From Cristatella mucedo (lineage: Eukaryota; Bryozoa; Phylactolaemata; Cristatellidae): 64,000 nt of DNA. Below the pieces are notes generated by a model. That model saw only the letters and a program-made list of their open reading frames with translations. It ran no database searches and was not told the DNA's origin. The DNA is taken from positions 5,935,001 to 5,999,000 of the forward strand of contig WPIO01000015.1 in the NCBI GenBank assembly GCA_009760855.2. Direction: 5' to 3'. Below are positions 50,205-60,795 of the stretch, piece by piece; position 1 is the stretch's first letter, and the number at the start of each line of letters is the position of its first letter. The position numbers and the translations under genes are program-made.

Positions 50205-50588
50205 TCAGCTGAAGCCCCCCCGAACATTGAAGCTCCCTTTTCGTCACGAGACGTCCGGATGGACGGACGCATCAAAACATTTGATACATTTGGAACCGAT
50301 TGCATCGAGGCGCATTGCACAGCTCTCGAGGCGGCTTTTATCCAGCGCCAACACTTTTTCGGGAGTTTATCGGATGAAGAAAGAGCTGCCGAAGAATCGG
50401 CACTGCGACTGAAGAGCCACCCACTGAGCACCGAGGACCAGCGAGCGCATTTTGCGAACGACATATTTCTAAAAGAACATCAAATCTGCTATCGCCGCAC
50501 GAACTCGATACGGGAACATGCGTTCGATGGCGGCATTGCCTTGGGCGAGAAGTTCGCTGCGCTGCTTTTTGCTTTCGAAATAGCAGGG
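50205..50588 (+). CDS. Unrecognised candidate exon
   Basis: An open frame from a possible CAG acceptor (about 50208) to a strong donor-like CAGG-GTGAGC (50588) includes Met at 50259 and 110 codons. Composition is protein-like and acidic/helical (FGSLSDEERAAEESALRLKS, HPLSTEDQRAHFANDIFLKE) with no low-complexity bias, unlike most open frames nearby. I cannot assign a family. It may be an internal exon, a single-exon gene ending at TGA 50589-50591, or chance. Confidence 0.35.
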
Positions 50589-50591
50589 TGA

Positions 50592-51128
50592 GCCGAGGCG
50601 CGGCAGCCAGGCATTAAGCAGCCGATAGATCAGCGGTACGACTCACGATCGCCCCACGTGAGCCCTACTCTCTCTCTCTCTCTCTCTCTTCGCTAGAATT
50701 GAGACGAGTCGGCGGATAATTTGCCAAACTCTTCGAGTGACAAGACGCGCTCTAGATGTTCTCCAGATATTTTTCGAGATTTTTCTCCAGTCTTCTCCTG
50801 TTAGCATCGGAGGGTCTAAGCCACTCATTCAATCATATTCTCATCGAGTTTGGCCTATGACTAAATGCTTTAAAATCAGACATTTCCACTCCACCGTAAG
50901 TGTTTTATAACATGATGTAAACCTAAAAATGTAACCGAAATAGCCAGTCGGACTATCATATTTTTCTGCTATATATCAAATATGCTGTATTCTGCAGCTG
51001 GGCTCGAGGGCCGTAGCCTGCGTCGCCAAGATGGACGTAGCCCGTTAGCCTGAGCTTGAGGTCGTGACCACACTGGTTCCGGTCAGCTTCTACTTAAACC
51101 CTGAAGGTCAGTGCTGAGCAAAGATCAG
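50592..51128. other. Unassigned spacer
   Basis: Contains a short (CT)n at 50669-50690. Nothing else is recognised. Confidence 0.4.
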
Positions 51129-51430
51129 CCTATTCTGCAGTCTCATTTATATAGCGGCAGAGAAGACTTAGCGGTCATCAGTTCGCCGAGCTGGTTTGGC
51201 CCACTGGTTAAGGTGCTCGCCCCGATCAAGGTCTGGCCGAGGTCGTGGGCTCAAGCCCCGTGGCATACGTGAAGCGCCTGAATAGAGACTGAGTTCTCTT
51301 AGGACGCTATACAAATGAATTATATACTTTTCATTTGCAGTGGACGATAAGGAATTGTTTGCTTCAGGAATCGAACCTACTACTTGGGTCGTGACTGTGG
51401 TATCTTATCACATGGCTAAGACCCATGAGC
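51129..51430 (-). mobile_element. SINE1 copy split by a SINE2 insertion
   Basis: The tail half is at 51129-51183 (minus strand: GACCGCTAAGTCTTCTCTGC and AAATGAGACTGC). The head half is at 51328-51430 (GGGTCTTAGCCATGTG, B-box-like GTAGGTTCGATTCCTG, CCACTGCAAATG). Joined, they make a normal SINE1; the 140 bases between are a plus-strand SINE2. Confidence 0.85.
51186..51325 (+). mobile_element. SINE2 inserted into SINE1
   Basis: Full-length SINE2: A-box TGGCCCACTGG (51197-51207), B-box GGCTCAAGCC (51248-51257), and tail AAGCGCCTGAATAGAGACTG, AGTTCTCTTAGGACGCTATA, CAAATGAATTATATA. It lies in the opposite orientation within a SINE1 copy. Confidence 0.88.
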
Positions 51431-51524
51431 AATGAAAGCTGGCTAATCAAGAGTGAATATAGAAAAGTAAGGCTTCTCTACTAAACCCAATTTTAGGGTA
51501 TTTGGAATTCTGGCTATTTTACCG

Positions 51525-51925
51525 GTATGGTTTTGTATTACCAACCGTAACTCCACCAAGCCACATGGACTAAGTAGGTGCCACACTGGAGAGTTTCTAT
51601 AGCTAACGCTCAAAGCCTACGCGGCTTTCGAAACTCATAAGGTAGCCGACAGACTTCATCTCACGGAACAAAGAGAGTGTGAGACGCTTTCAGGAGGGCA
51701 CTTAAGGAGGTGAGTATCACGGAATTAGCAGCTCGGGACGGCTCGGAAAGATTCGCTGCAGTTGCAGTTCACATTCGCTGAAGAAGAGACGGTGTCGTTA
51801 CGTAAGAATTTCGGAAGTGAGTTCCACGGTCTAGGACCTGCAGAGCAAAAGCTTCTGTCGCCAACGGTCTTTAAGCGACCTGAGAGTACGATGATGCTGA
51901 CAGTGGTGAAGAGGTCCTCTATCAC
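51525..51925 (-). mobile_element. LINE B 3' fragment
   Basis: Left end with GTATTACCAACCGTAACTCC, ACTAAGTAGGTGCCACACTG, TCATCTCACGGAACAAAGAG and the reverse-transcriptase end (minus strand RLKTVGDRSFCSAGPRPWNS, LPKFLRN). Same layout as 7266-7980. Confidence 0.8.
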
Positions 51926-51957
51926 ACCCGGATCTTAGCCCACAGGTAAAACAAATA

Positions 51958-52126
51958 CTAGCTGATTTAGCAATCTCTTTTGTAAAGCGACAAAAGAGCC
52001 TTTACGGCTATTACCGCCGCTGCAAGTGGCGTTTGAGAATCACCCACCGCAGGATTTGAACCAACGACCATGGAACCGAGGTTGTGAAAAGCAACCACCT
52101 TATCTAGTGTCTCATTACGGCTGGTC
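51958..52126 (-). mobile_element. SINE1b, minus, head-to-head pair member
   Basis: On the minus strand: head AGCCGTAATGAGACACTAGA, B-box TTGGTTCAAATCCTGC, tail AATAGCCGTAAAGGCTCTTT and AAAGAGATTGCTAAATCAGC. It is followed without spacer by an oppositely oriented SINE1. Confidence 0.85.
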
Positions 52127-52240
52127 GTGGGTTTGATTCCCGTATTGGGTGATCCTTTATTGTCAGCTCCAAGGGGGATAGCCACCAAGGATCTTCTGCT
52201 GTAAAATAAATGAAACTGTTGAATCAGCCGTCCTACACTT
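52127..52240 (+). mobile_element. SINE1, plus, 5'-truncated, head-to-head pair member
   Basis: Begins in the middle of the tRNA-like part (GGTCGTGGGTTTGATTCCCG) and continues TTGGGTGATCCTTTATTGTC, GATAGCCACCAAGGATCTTC and AAATGAAACTGTTGAATCAG. The A-box half is missing at the junction. Confidence 0.82.
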
Positions 52241-53907
52241 TTTACTTTTATAAGTGAAGTAGTCAAGGCGTGGCGGGGTTGTGTCAGAGCAAAAGTCCAT
52301 CGTGGGGAGGGCTGCAATTTTCGTCCTGTTGGCGGCCGGTCAAATCAGCTGCCAGAATTGAACGAACACCTAGTAGCGCCTTCTTTGACGCTGAATGGTT
52401 GGTTCCACAGCTAGGGGCAGATGTAACTGAATTCGGGCGTTAAATGAGCGGACACTAAATGGTGGAGGCAACAATCTTGGCAGCACTACCGCTGCGGAGC
52501 GTGGCTAAGTCAGGGGGCACACGCCGAGCAGATACAGTCAAAGAAGAACCACGTAAACTGACACGCATGCGGGGAGTAGCAGAACACTGCGCCGGGTGCG
52601 AGCCGCCGTGAGTAGCCCGAGCTCACTTCATGGGTCAAGTGCCGGTCAATGACCGTCCCTACCTTGGCCCTGCCTCAAAGCCGAGGGTGGAGCTCAGGTG
52701 GCCGAGGCGTATGGACGCTGGCCGACTGCTGGCGTTAGCCTGCCACCTGATCATGTGACCGCTATCGCGGGTCGAAATAACTGCGGACATGCAGCGCTCG
52801 AGCTCTGGGCGGCATAAACGGAAGACTCGAGACGACGCCCACTGAGATGGCGTGCAGCTGATCAATCGCGAACGGCGGCAGTGAGTGGAGCTACAGTTTT
52901 GTGGAATCGACACCCCCGACCTCGAGACGAGCCGTGAAAGCAGACAACGTCGGTCGGATGAATTTGAGCTTCGGCCGCTCTTCGGAGATAAGATAGTAGC
53001 AAAAATGATGCAAAGTCTCGTTACAGGCTCGGGAGGAGAAACAAGTCTGTCACACCCGGAGGAGATTGGCTAAAGCACGTAAATGAGTTACTTCTGAAAT
53101 AAGAAAGTCCAGACCCGATTAAAAAGATCGGAGCGATTAAAATGCAGCAGGCAGGAGCTGGCCGGTAGGGTCTCCAAAAGATTCAGAAATGAGAACCCCA
53201 GCACTTTTGGGGACACGCTCTGGACGGCATCGTGCATGGGTCACGTGACGATTATCGCCCTCCATCGTAAGGCGAGGTAACGGTTACGAAGTCAAGGCAT
53301 GCGTGGGGAACCGTGCGGAAACTGAGAAAAAAATCAAATGCAGATACAAAACAGGATGAAAGCAAATGCCCAACAGAGATAATAAAGAAATAGGAAGCGT
53401 GCTCGCTGCATAATCAAAATCGACTACTGGATTCCTCGAAAAGCGCTCACTCCCAAAAGGGAAGATTTAGCTCGGCTATCGACGAGCGGCTAGCGATGCA
53501 AACACCACCATTTGCTTCTTTTGGTGCACTACTTCCTTGCTTAGCTCTCCATGCCCACGCTTTTTGCGTCCGGCTTCTCTTTTAACAAAGTTTCTCAATC
53601 GCTTCCGGTCGCAATCATTTCATACCCGTTACTTCGGCACTCTGCTAAGCCCTGGATCCATCCTGCAAGCTGCCCTTCGGCGATGCTTCCACCAGCTAGC
53701 CGGGCGAGAGAGGAAAGTTCGCAAGATTGGAAGCGGATTAAAAAAATCTAGGATTTCTAAATCGTAAAGCGTCCTGTCCAGTCTTGACGGGAACCTCCGT
53801 GAAAAATGCTGTCGTTCCGTCGAAGTATGTGCAACTAGGGCCACGGTGCGAGAACGGTAGGGTGGAGAAAACTATCGATCTCTCAGCTACAATAGCGACA
53901 AAGCCTC

Positions 53908-53913
<6 letters not shown>
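52241..53913. other. Unassigned spacer
   Basis: No repeat family or gene recognised in about 1.7 kb. Short open frames (52659-52913 minus, 53537-53767 plus) have no motif. Confidence 0.4.

Positions 53914-53998
<85 letters not shown>
53914..53998 (+). repeat. (AG)n microsatellite
   Basis: An uninterrupted AG run of about 42 units. Confidence 0.97.
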
Positions 53999-54000
<2 letters not shown>

Positions 54001-54465
54001 GACCGGTGGACAGGCGTCCCGAAGTGTCTTTCCACGTAAATATGGCTAACCGGGGTGCCTGGTGCGATGTCGTCTGCCGAAGCGTCAGGTATCTCTATTT
54101 GATTGTCCAATTCGTCCCCCGATGATGCGACGCAGCGATCAAGCAGCTACGAGTAGCGAGCGCTCGATGGCGTCACTCGTCAGTCGGGGACGTGCAGACG
54201 TCGACAGCTGCGACCCTCGCCAGTCGAGAATGGGGCGCTCGTCGGCTGTTCAGGGTCGATCGGTCTGAGGCTGCGTCTAGATAGCCTGACATTCGGAGAC
54301 CAGTCGTGCCCGAACTAACTTCTTGAGTCTTGAGCTAGGTAGGCTTGTAGTCGGGCTACGATGGGTGCACATGTACTCGGCAGAAAGAAAATACGTCTCA
54401 GAGCAGGAGCAAAGTTTTACGGTTTGCAGGCGCATCCTCGGTCAGAGAGTGCGTCCATCTTTTCA
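53999..54465. other. Unassigned spacer
   Basis: Moderately CpG-rich, no recognised gene or repeat. Confidence 0.35.
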
Positions 54466-54622
54466 GAGCTGTGATAGCCCAGGAGGTAAGCGGCTCGCTC
54501 TTCACGACAGAGGTGATGTGCTCGAATCTTACAGTGGGCAATATCCTGTACTGCCAGGTTTGAGCGGTGGCGATAGCCGCCACGGCTCTTCTGCCGATAT
54601 ACAAACGAGGCTCTTAAATTAG
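54466..54622 (+). mobile_element. SINE1 copy, plus
   Basis: Head GTGATAGCCCAGGAGGTAAG, B-box TGTGCTCGAATCTTAC, GTGGGCAATATCCTGTACTG, tail GATAGCCGCCACGGCTCTTC, ATATACAAACGAGGCTCTTA, AATTAGCT. The stem AGCCG/CGGCT of the tail hairpin is intact. Confidence 0.8.
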
Positions 54623-55164
54623 CTCAACTTTTTTTATTCGCTAGGAGCTGCTGCTATTGGCGGCTGTGACATTTGCCATCGAAGGTGGCTGGAGGATGAC
54701 GCGAGAGAAGAGCGGAAACGGAAAATGCGTGCGACCGAAAACGTGAATAGGCGTTGCAGCCATTGCAGGTAGAAAAGTGGTGGCGAGATATGAGCGAACG
54801 CTATTGCTGCAGGTGGCTCTCCCGCGCCCAGGAGCAATGCAGGCATTCGGGGCTTCGGGCTGCACTCAAACAGCTCTCGCTCCGATGAACTGCATGTCTC
54901 GAAAGCCCAAAACCCAGAAGCCTGAACCGGGAATCCTTCCGCCGCTGGAGAAGCCACTGCCTTGCTGCAGAACGCGTCGCCTCTCGCTCGCATATCAGTG
55001 CGAGCAACTGTCGGTCTGGTAGCTATGAGTGCCTGCTTCGAGATACTGGGCCGGTGCTAGAACGGTCCTGTACGGTGTAGATCAGGATTCGCCTCGCTCA
55101 GGCGACAGCAAAGATCTCTCTCATCTTCAGGTGGACTCAATCTCTCTTTTCAGAAGAAACAATA
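54623..55164. other. Unassigned spacer
   Basis: A minus-strand frame at 54634-54993 (119 codons) has no recognised motif. Nothing else is seen. Confidence 0.4.
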
Positions 55165-55345
<181 letters not shown>

Positions 55346-57029
55346 CGCCGTCGATCTGAGCTCCCTTTAGCAAACCCTGTCAGAGGTCCTACCCTCTTCG
55401 AGGCAGACAATGAGCAGCCTTCGCTGCATCGTGGCCACAACTGCAGGAGGCCTCGTCCTTAAGGCCCGGTCGTTATCTCGGCCGGTACTTCCCTCCACGC
55501 GTACCGGGTCCGGAAGTTCCGGTACCTCAAACGACGCTGCAGCATTATCGCCTCATCTTTCACTTCGTCGAGCAGATAACAGAAACTGGTGGGGTGTACG
55601 AAGGCAGGTTCCCAAGCTTGGCTAATGCATTCCGACAAGCTGAGCGATATCAGGCGACGAAACGACACGACAGAGAGTCTAGGCATGTGCCCGTCGGCGG
55701 ACAATTTGGCCGCTACGTTCAGGCCCCTGTCGCCGTTGCTGTGACCACGGAGCAATCTCTAGTTCGGGTACAAGCACAACGCGTGCAATGTGCAAAGACC
55801 CGACGCTAGCAATGCGCCGACAATAAAAACACGGCACTCGATATTCTGCACGCAGCTGTAGCAACAACGCCGTATTAGAAAAAGGACAATAATAGCCTGT
55901 GCATTACGGCTAATACGACCGGTGACTTCCAGCCCACTCCCAAACAGGCTGATAGCAGCTCGCGCTCAGCACAAGGACTCACCGACCGGCAGACCGTTGC
56001 TCCAAGAGAGAGACTGCAGTCGAGCCCATGCCCTATTTAATGGCCAGATCATAAGCCGTGCAATATTCTCGTAATCATGCATCGATCTGCTCATAAGCCT
56101 TGGCTTATCGCGACTATTTTGCAAGCGGCTCACTTATAATTCAGCGGCAGAGCTCCTAGTTCTTAATCGAGGCTCGGCTGCCAAGCTCACAGTCTACGAT
56201 CGCGGGGCGTTGCACCGTCCGCACGGCGGAAAACCTCGGTCTCAGGTTTGAGTGTCGAAAGCTGCATTCGGCAGCAAGATGGCGGCACGCCACATCCGGC
56301 ATGCTAATCCGCCGCCGGCGTAGACCACCCCCGAACCCCTCGGGGGAAGGATAGCTCTGGCAACGGGAAATGAAAGCCGGATGGCAGACGGCCGCTGCTG
56401 TAGGCGACTGCGGATGTAGAGCCACGAAATAGAAGAAAGTAGTTCCTGGAAGACTCGCCAGCGTTGGCTCGATGTACGCACGCACTGGCGTCAGCTTTCT
56501 GGCCGCTGCGCCCGCCATCAGAACAAAGGCGTCGTGCGCTTCTTTCCCCCCCCCGCCTCCTTATCCCCCTCCCCCCCCGCTTTGGGAGCCAGCTGGCTTG
56601 AAGCACCACCCGACGTCTCTCAGCCGTTTGCGGCTCGCAGAGCGAAAGAAGTTACAAACGGGGAGGGAGGGGTGTAGCTGGGTGTAGCGTTCGGACAGAG
56701 CCAGACCGCAAACACGCCTCGCTCGTAGCGGTGCTAGTCTCTCAGCCGACAGCGGCAGTGACGAACGGCAGTGACTCCTCAATGTTGTATCGCGGCTATG
56801 TACGCAGGTATGTCGACCGTAGCGGCACGCGGCAGCGAAGGAGATATAGAAGCCCATACCTTAACATAACAAGTCCATTTCCGTAACGCGTAGCTTAATC
56901 TATTTGACAGCAACGGAGGATTACAGGCGTTCGCAACAGCGACCGCAGCGTATGCCGACGGCTCCATGGCCTAGACCTTAAAGGAACTCGAATGCCAACA
57001 ACTCCGGAAGCACAGCAGACTGCATATGG
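55346..57029. other. Unassigned spacer
   Basis: Variable GC content; a C-rich run lies at 56547-56579. No gene, SINE or LINE recognised. Confidence 0.4.
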
Positions 57030-57208
57030 GGTGAGCCGTGATGGCACACTAGGTAAGGCGGTGGCTTTCACGCCCTCGGTCCCGAGGTCGTGGGTTCGAT
57101 TCCTGCGGCGGGCGATTCTTTATCGCCACTGCAAGCGGCTGTGATAGCCATAAAGGCTCTTCTGTCAATATACAAAAAGAGGCTGCTTAATCAGCTAGGA
57201 TTTATTTA
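57030..57208 (+). mobile_element. SINE1b, full length, best tRNA-like head
   Basis: A-box TGGCACACTAGG (57042-57053) and B-box GGTTCGATTCC (57093-57103) both match RNA polymerase III consensus exactly. The body GGGCGATTCTTTATCGCC, tail hairpin AGCCATAAAGGCTCTTCTGT and ATATACAAAAAGAGGCTGCT, TAATCAGC follow. It appears the youngest SINE1 in the window. Confidence 0.88.
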
Positions 57209-57778
57209 TTTTATTTATTATCGTATGGCGTCGGCTTTTATGCAGCCTCGGTCGTAGATTGCCACACAATCTGCTCCTTGCTGCTACGATTCAGGAACCA
57301 TTAATACTGAATATTATTAATAATCTAGCTAATTTAGCTCGCCGCCGCATATTCACCACTGGCGTCGGGCGTTCTATATATCCAGGTAAGGACGCCCAGA
57401 GCCGTTTCGCGGTATTGGCCACCGCGGGGCGAGTAGAGACGCGCGACGGCAGCTTCGAGGATCTTCTAGGCACTCTACAAATAAATTAGCGCGTCCTATA
57501 CCTTAACGGGTCACCAATACAAAATTCCCATTTAAATCGAAACTTGGTCGCCGCCGGTGGCCGGTCACGCCGCTGCATAGCTCGGCGCCGGCGCGTCCCT
57601 CCGACGCTATTCCGGAGGCGCTAAGGAAGTTTGCGTCGACTAGGATGACAGCGGAGGAGCTCGACCACATTTCGTGGAAGCTTCGAGCGCGCCGAGCCCG
57701 CAGCTTCCGTCAAATCAACGTTTCAGTTGGGTCGCGTAGGCTCGTGTTCATAGTGCCCTGAGCTACGCACGCGCGCGC

Positions 57779-57781
<3 letters not shown>
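57209..57781. other. Unassigned spacer
   Basis: An AT-rich patch at 57209-57240 lies next to the SINE1 3' end. The remainder is CpG-richer, with no recognised gene. Confidence 0.35.
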
Positions 57782-57829
<48 letters not shown>

Positions 57830-57832
57830 CAC
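57782..57832 (+). repeat. (CA)n microsatellite
   Basis: About 20 CA units followed by short interrupted CA blocks. Confidence 0.96.
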
Positions 57833-57936
57833 GTATGTACAAATATATTTATGTTATGCTCGCCCGACGCGTGCATCGTGAGCGTGTCCACCCAGGTTGT
57901 ATCGGTCGGACATCTGCCAGCCGGAGGCTGTGACTC

Positions 57937-57994
57937 TCTTGCGTTCTCTCGCTTTCTCTCTCACTCTCTCTCTCTCGTTCTCTCACTTTCTCTC

Positions 57995-58039
<45 letters not shown>

Positions 58040-58153
58040 CTCTCTCTCTCTCTTTGTCTCTCTTTTTCTCGCTTTCTCTCGCTTCTCTCTCTCTCTCTCT
58101 CTTTCTTTCACTTTCACTCTCTCTCTCTCTCTCGCGTTCTCTCACTTTCTCTC

Positions 58154-58205
<52 letters not shown>

Positions 58206-58492
58206 TTTCTCTCGCTTTCTCTCGCTTTCTCTCTCTCTCTCGCTTTCTCTCGCTTTCGCTCTCTCTCTCTCTCTCTCGCTATCACTCTCGCTCTCTCTCT
58301 CGCGTTCTCTCACTTTCTCTCTCGCTTTCTCTCTCGCTTTCTCTCTCTCTTTCTCTCTCTTTTTCTCCCTTTTTCTCGCTTTCACTCTCTCTCTCGCTTT
58401 CACTCTCTCTCTCGCTTTCACTCTCTCTCTCTCTCTCACACATTCTCTCGCACTCTCTCTCTCTCTCACTTTCTCGTTCTAGCTCTCTCCCC
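57937..58492 (+). repeat. Long CT-rich imperfect repeat with higher-order period
   Basis: About 550 bases of CTCT interrupted by TTTCTCTCG steps. The phrase CGTTCTCTCACTTTCTCTCT recurs at about 57976, 58135 and 58303, so the tract itself is duplicated with a period near 160-168 bases. Long Ser/Leu open frames here are by-products. Confidence 0.95.
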
Positions 58493-58499
58493 CGCAGCA

Positions 58500-60020
58500 G
58501 GGTGCCATTGCTGGCACTCACTCGCTTCGCTCGCCCGAGGCGGGCGGCCGCAGCGGGTCTCTGCTCACGACAAGAACGATTTGGTTCCTGCCTTAGCGCC
58601 GCCCTGGAAGCGGCGCTGAAGTCGTCCGGCCGCGCACGCGTGGGTTTTCTGGCCTATGCTGCCGACGTCGGCGGAGCCGCCCGCGCTAGGCACCATTAGT
58701 TGACCTCCGCCTCCCAAACCTCCTCTACTCGGAGCTTGCCGCCGTAACATCGGCGGTAAAGTCGGAGCCCTCTCGACCGTCCTAGCGCGTCATCTGCTGC
58801 TTCGGGCCCTACACGCGTCTGCCGCGGAAGCATTTAGCGGAGGAGTGAAATGACGCGGCGGAGCGGCGTGCGAGCAACCCGGACGATGCGTCGTCGCCCC
58901 TGCCTTCCCGGCCGAGGAGCCGGCGCGATCGTCGCTGTCGTCGCACCGATCGACCACACTGTAGGAGCGGGTGTGAACAGAGGCTGCCGACAAGCCGCTT
59001 CCGGTAGCGTCGAAGGGGACGCAACGGATCCGACCAGCGCGACGTCGGCTACCGCGGAATCGGAAAGCGCCCGCAACGCGACAGCGCTCGCGCGGGCGAG
59101 TCTATCCGGCTGCGACTTCCTGCTCCGGGAGCGTCGCCGCCGACGGGGCCGCCCAAGAGAACGTGACCGCCGGCGACCCGCCCTTACCCACCGGTAGATC
59201 CCGGCGACCGTTTGCCGACGGCTCGTCCTGCCAACGAAAGGAAAACGCGGCTGAACAGTCGGCCGCCCGTGGTTTTGCCCGCCTGCGGCGGCGGCCGAGC
59301 AGCACCGCTGCGCGGCGGCTCTGCGGAAGCGAAGCGGGAGCTCGGCTCCCCGACGCGAAGCTCGCGCCGCCGCCGGGAGTTGAGCCACCGACGGCAGCGA
59401 GCGGAGCCGCCGCAACTGGGTCGCACCGACTCAGGCGAGCGTTTCGAATGAAACCGGAAGTCGCCGGAAGTGCGTTCGGAGCCTGGCCCAGCGCACCTTC
59501 CCCGCCTCGGGGACGCCGAGTACCTGCGTACCTGCGTGCAGCTATCTCGCGGCGGCGCTCCAGCGCTCGCCCGGCGTCCCCGAGCCGATTGCACGCCGGG
59601 ATAGGAGCGTGCGATTGTTTGCTTCTGGCCTACTCTCACCGCCCGACGATTAGGTCTATCGGCGTGTGCGCGCTAGCTGGAATGACAATCGAACGGGCGA
59701 CGGACGGCGTGCGGCGCGAGCAAACAGCCGGCGAGCGCTGGTAGTATTTGCATAGCAGCTCTAATCTATACGAGCGCCTTCTATACGGGCGGCTTGCGTA
59801 TCCTCTGAAGACAGAGCATAGTAGTAAAAATGGCGTGTCGTTGCGATACGGATCCTTGAGCGACGTCGCAGCTCGACGAATCGCGCCGATCCTAGGGCGA
59901 GAGAGCTCGCAAGTCCACCGCTGCGAGAACTCGGTCCCCTAACCCCCTCTCTTCCGCCGACGTCAGCGCCCGACGCGCCGCCACAGTCGTCGCGTCAGCC
60001 GGAGCCCGGCTCCCCACGAT
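58500..60020. promoter_or_regulatory. CpG-rich, promoter-like stretch with tandem ETS-type sites
   Basis: The sequence is dense in CG dinucleotides and contains two CCGGAAGT words at 59454-59461 and 59464-59471, ten bases apart, as in tandem GABP/NRF2 sites. An ATTTGCATA word lies at 59746. Long open frames on both strands overlap heavily and are Arg/Ala-rich, as expected by chance in GC-rich DNA. No exon could be defended. Confidence 0.35.
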
Positions 60021-60523
60021 CCGCTCTACAACGCCCTTTGCCCTGGGCAGCACTGTGTCAGAACGTTTAGTTCAGCCGCGATGCGTAACGCGCACCGGAT
60101 GGCCTTGTAGCCGGTGCGTACCCGAGCACTGGCGAGTTACCTGAAGTTCTTTCAGGGACGTTCGTGCGGATGCGGCCGAAAGTCGCCTGGGTGTGACGTC
60201 GCACGACCCATTGTTTCACGGTCCCCGCGCCTTGGCAAGGCGACGAGAGTCGCGCTCGTTGCCAAACGTGAACAGTTTATATGTGAAACGCTCTAGTTGT
60301 AGGCCACGCCAACGTGCACGTAACGTATACGCAGTCTCGCTAGCTTAATTTAACTTCGCTCTGATAACAAAATGATTATTATTACTCAGGGCTTGATGTT
60401 CATGCTTTGGCCATTCATTGTACAGCCGTTTGATGTCTCTGCTTGTGGACGAACCACTGCATTATGTCATTTTGATTCGGGCGGCTGCCGATATCTGTTT
60501 ACGACCTCCACTTCGATCTACAT
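60021..60523. other. Unassigned spacer
   Basis: Transition from CpG-rich to AT-richer DNA with no recognised feature. Confidence 0.35.
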
Positions 60524-60547
60524 TCATTTCAGGCTGCTTTGGTAATA

Positions 60548-60637
<90 letters not shown>

Positions 60638-60661
60638 TATTACCAAAGCAGCCTGAAATGA
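60524..60661. repeat. Perfect 138-bp palindrome built on (AT)42
   Basis: The left unique arm TCATTTCAGGCTGCTTTGGT then AATACGC is followed by 42 AT units and then the exact reverse complement GCGTATTACCAAAGCAGCCT then GAAATGA. Counted by eye the two 69-base halves are perfectly complementary. Confidence 0.93.
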
Positions 60662-60718
60662 TATATATATATATATAAATAAAGTGATGAATGAAATCGC
60701 TGATATAATGATGAAAAG

Positions 60719-60750
<32 letters not shown>

Positions 60751-60795
60751 TATATGTATTATATGTGTATATATAAACTTATATATATATAACCG
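60662..60795. repeat. AT-rich simple-repeat cluster
   Basis: Several further (AT)n and (TG)n blocks (60662-60677, 60720-60750, 60765-60792) separated by short AT-rich spacers, directly continuing the palindrome. Confidence 0.9.

Noticed and set aside
57849-58699. Plus-strand 282-residue and minus-strand 206-residue frames
   Set aside because: Pure by-products of the CT-rich repeat, with no independent coding evidence.
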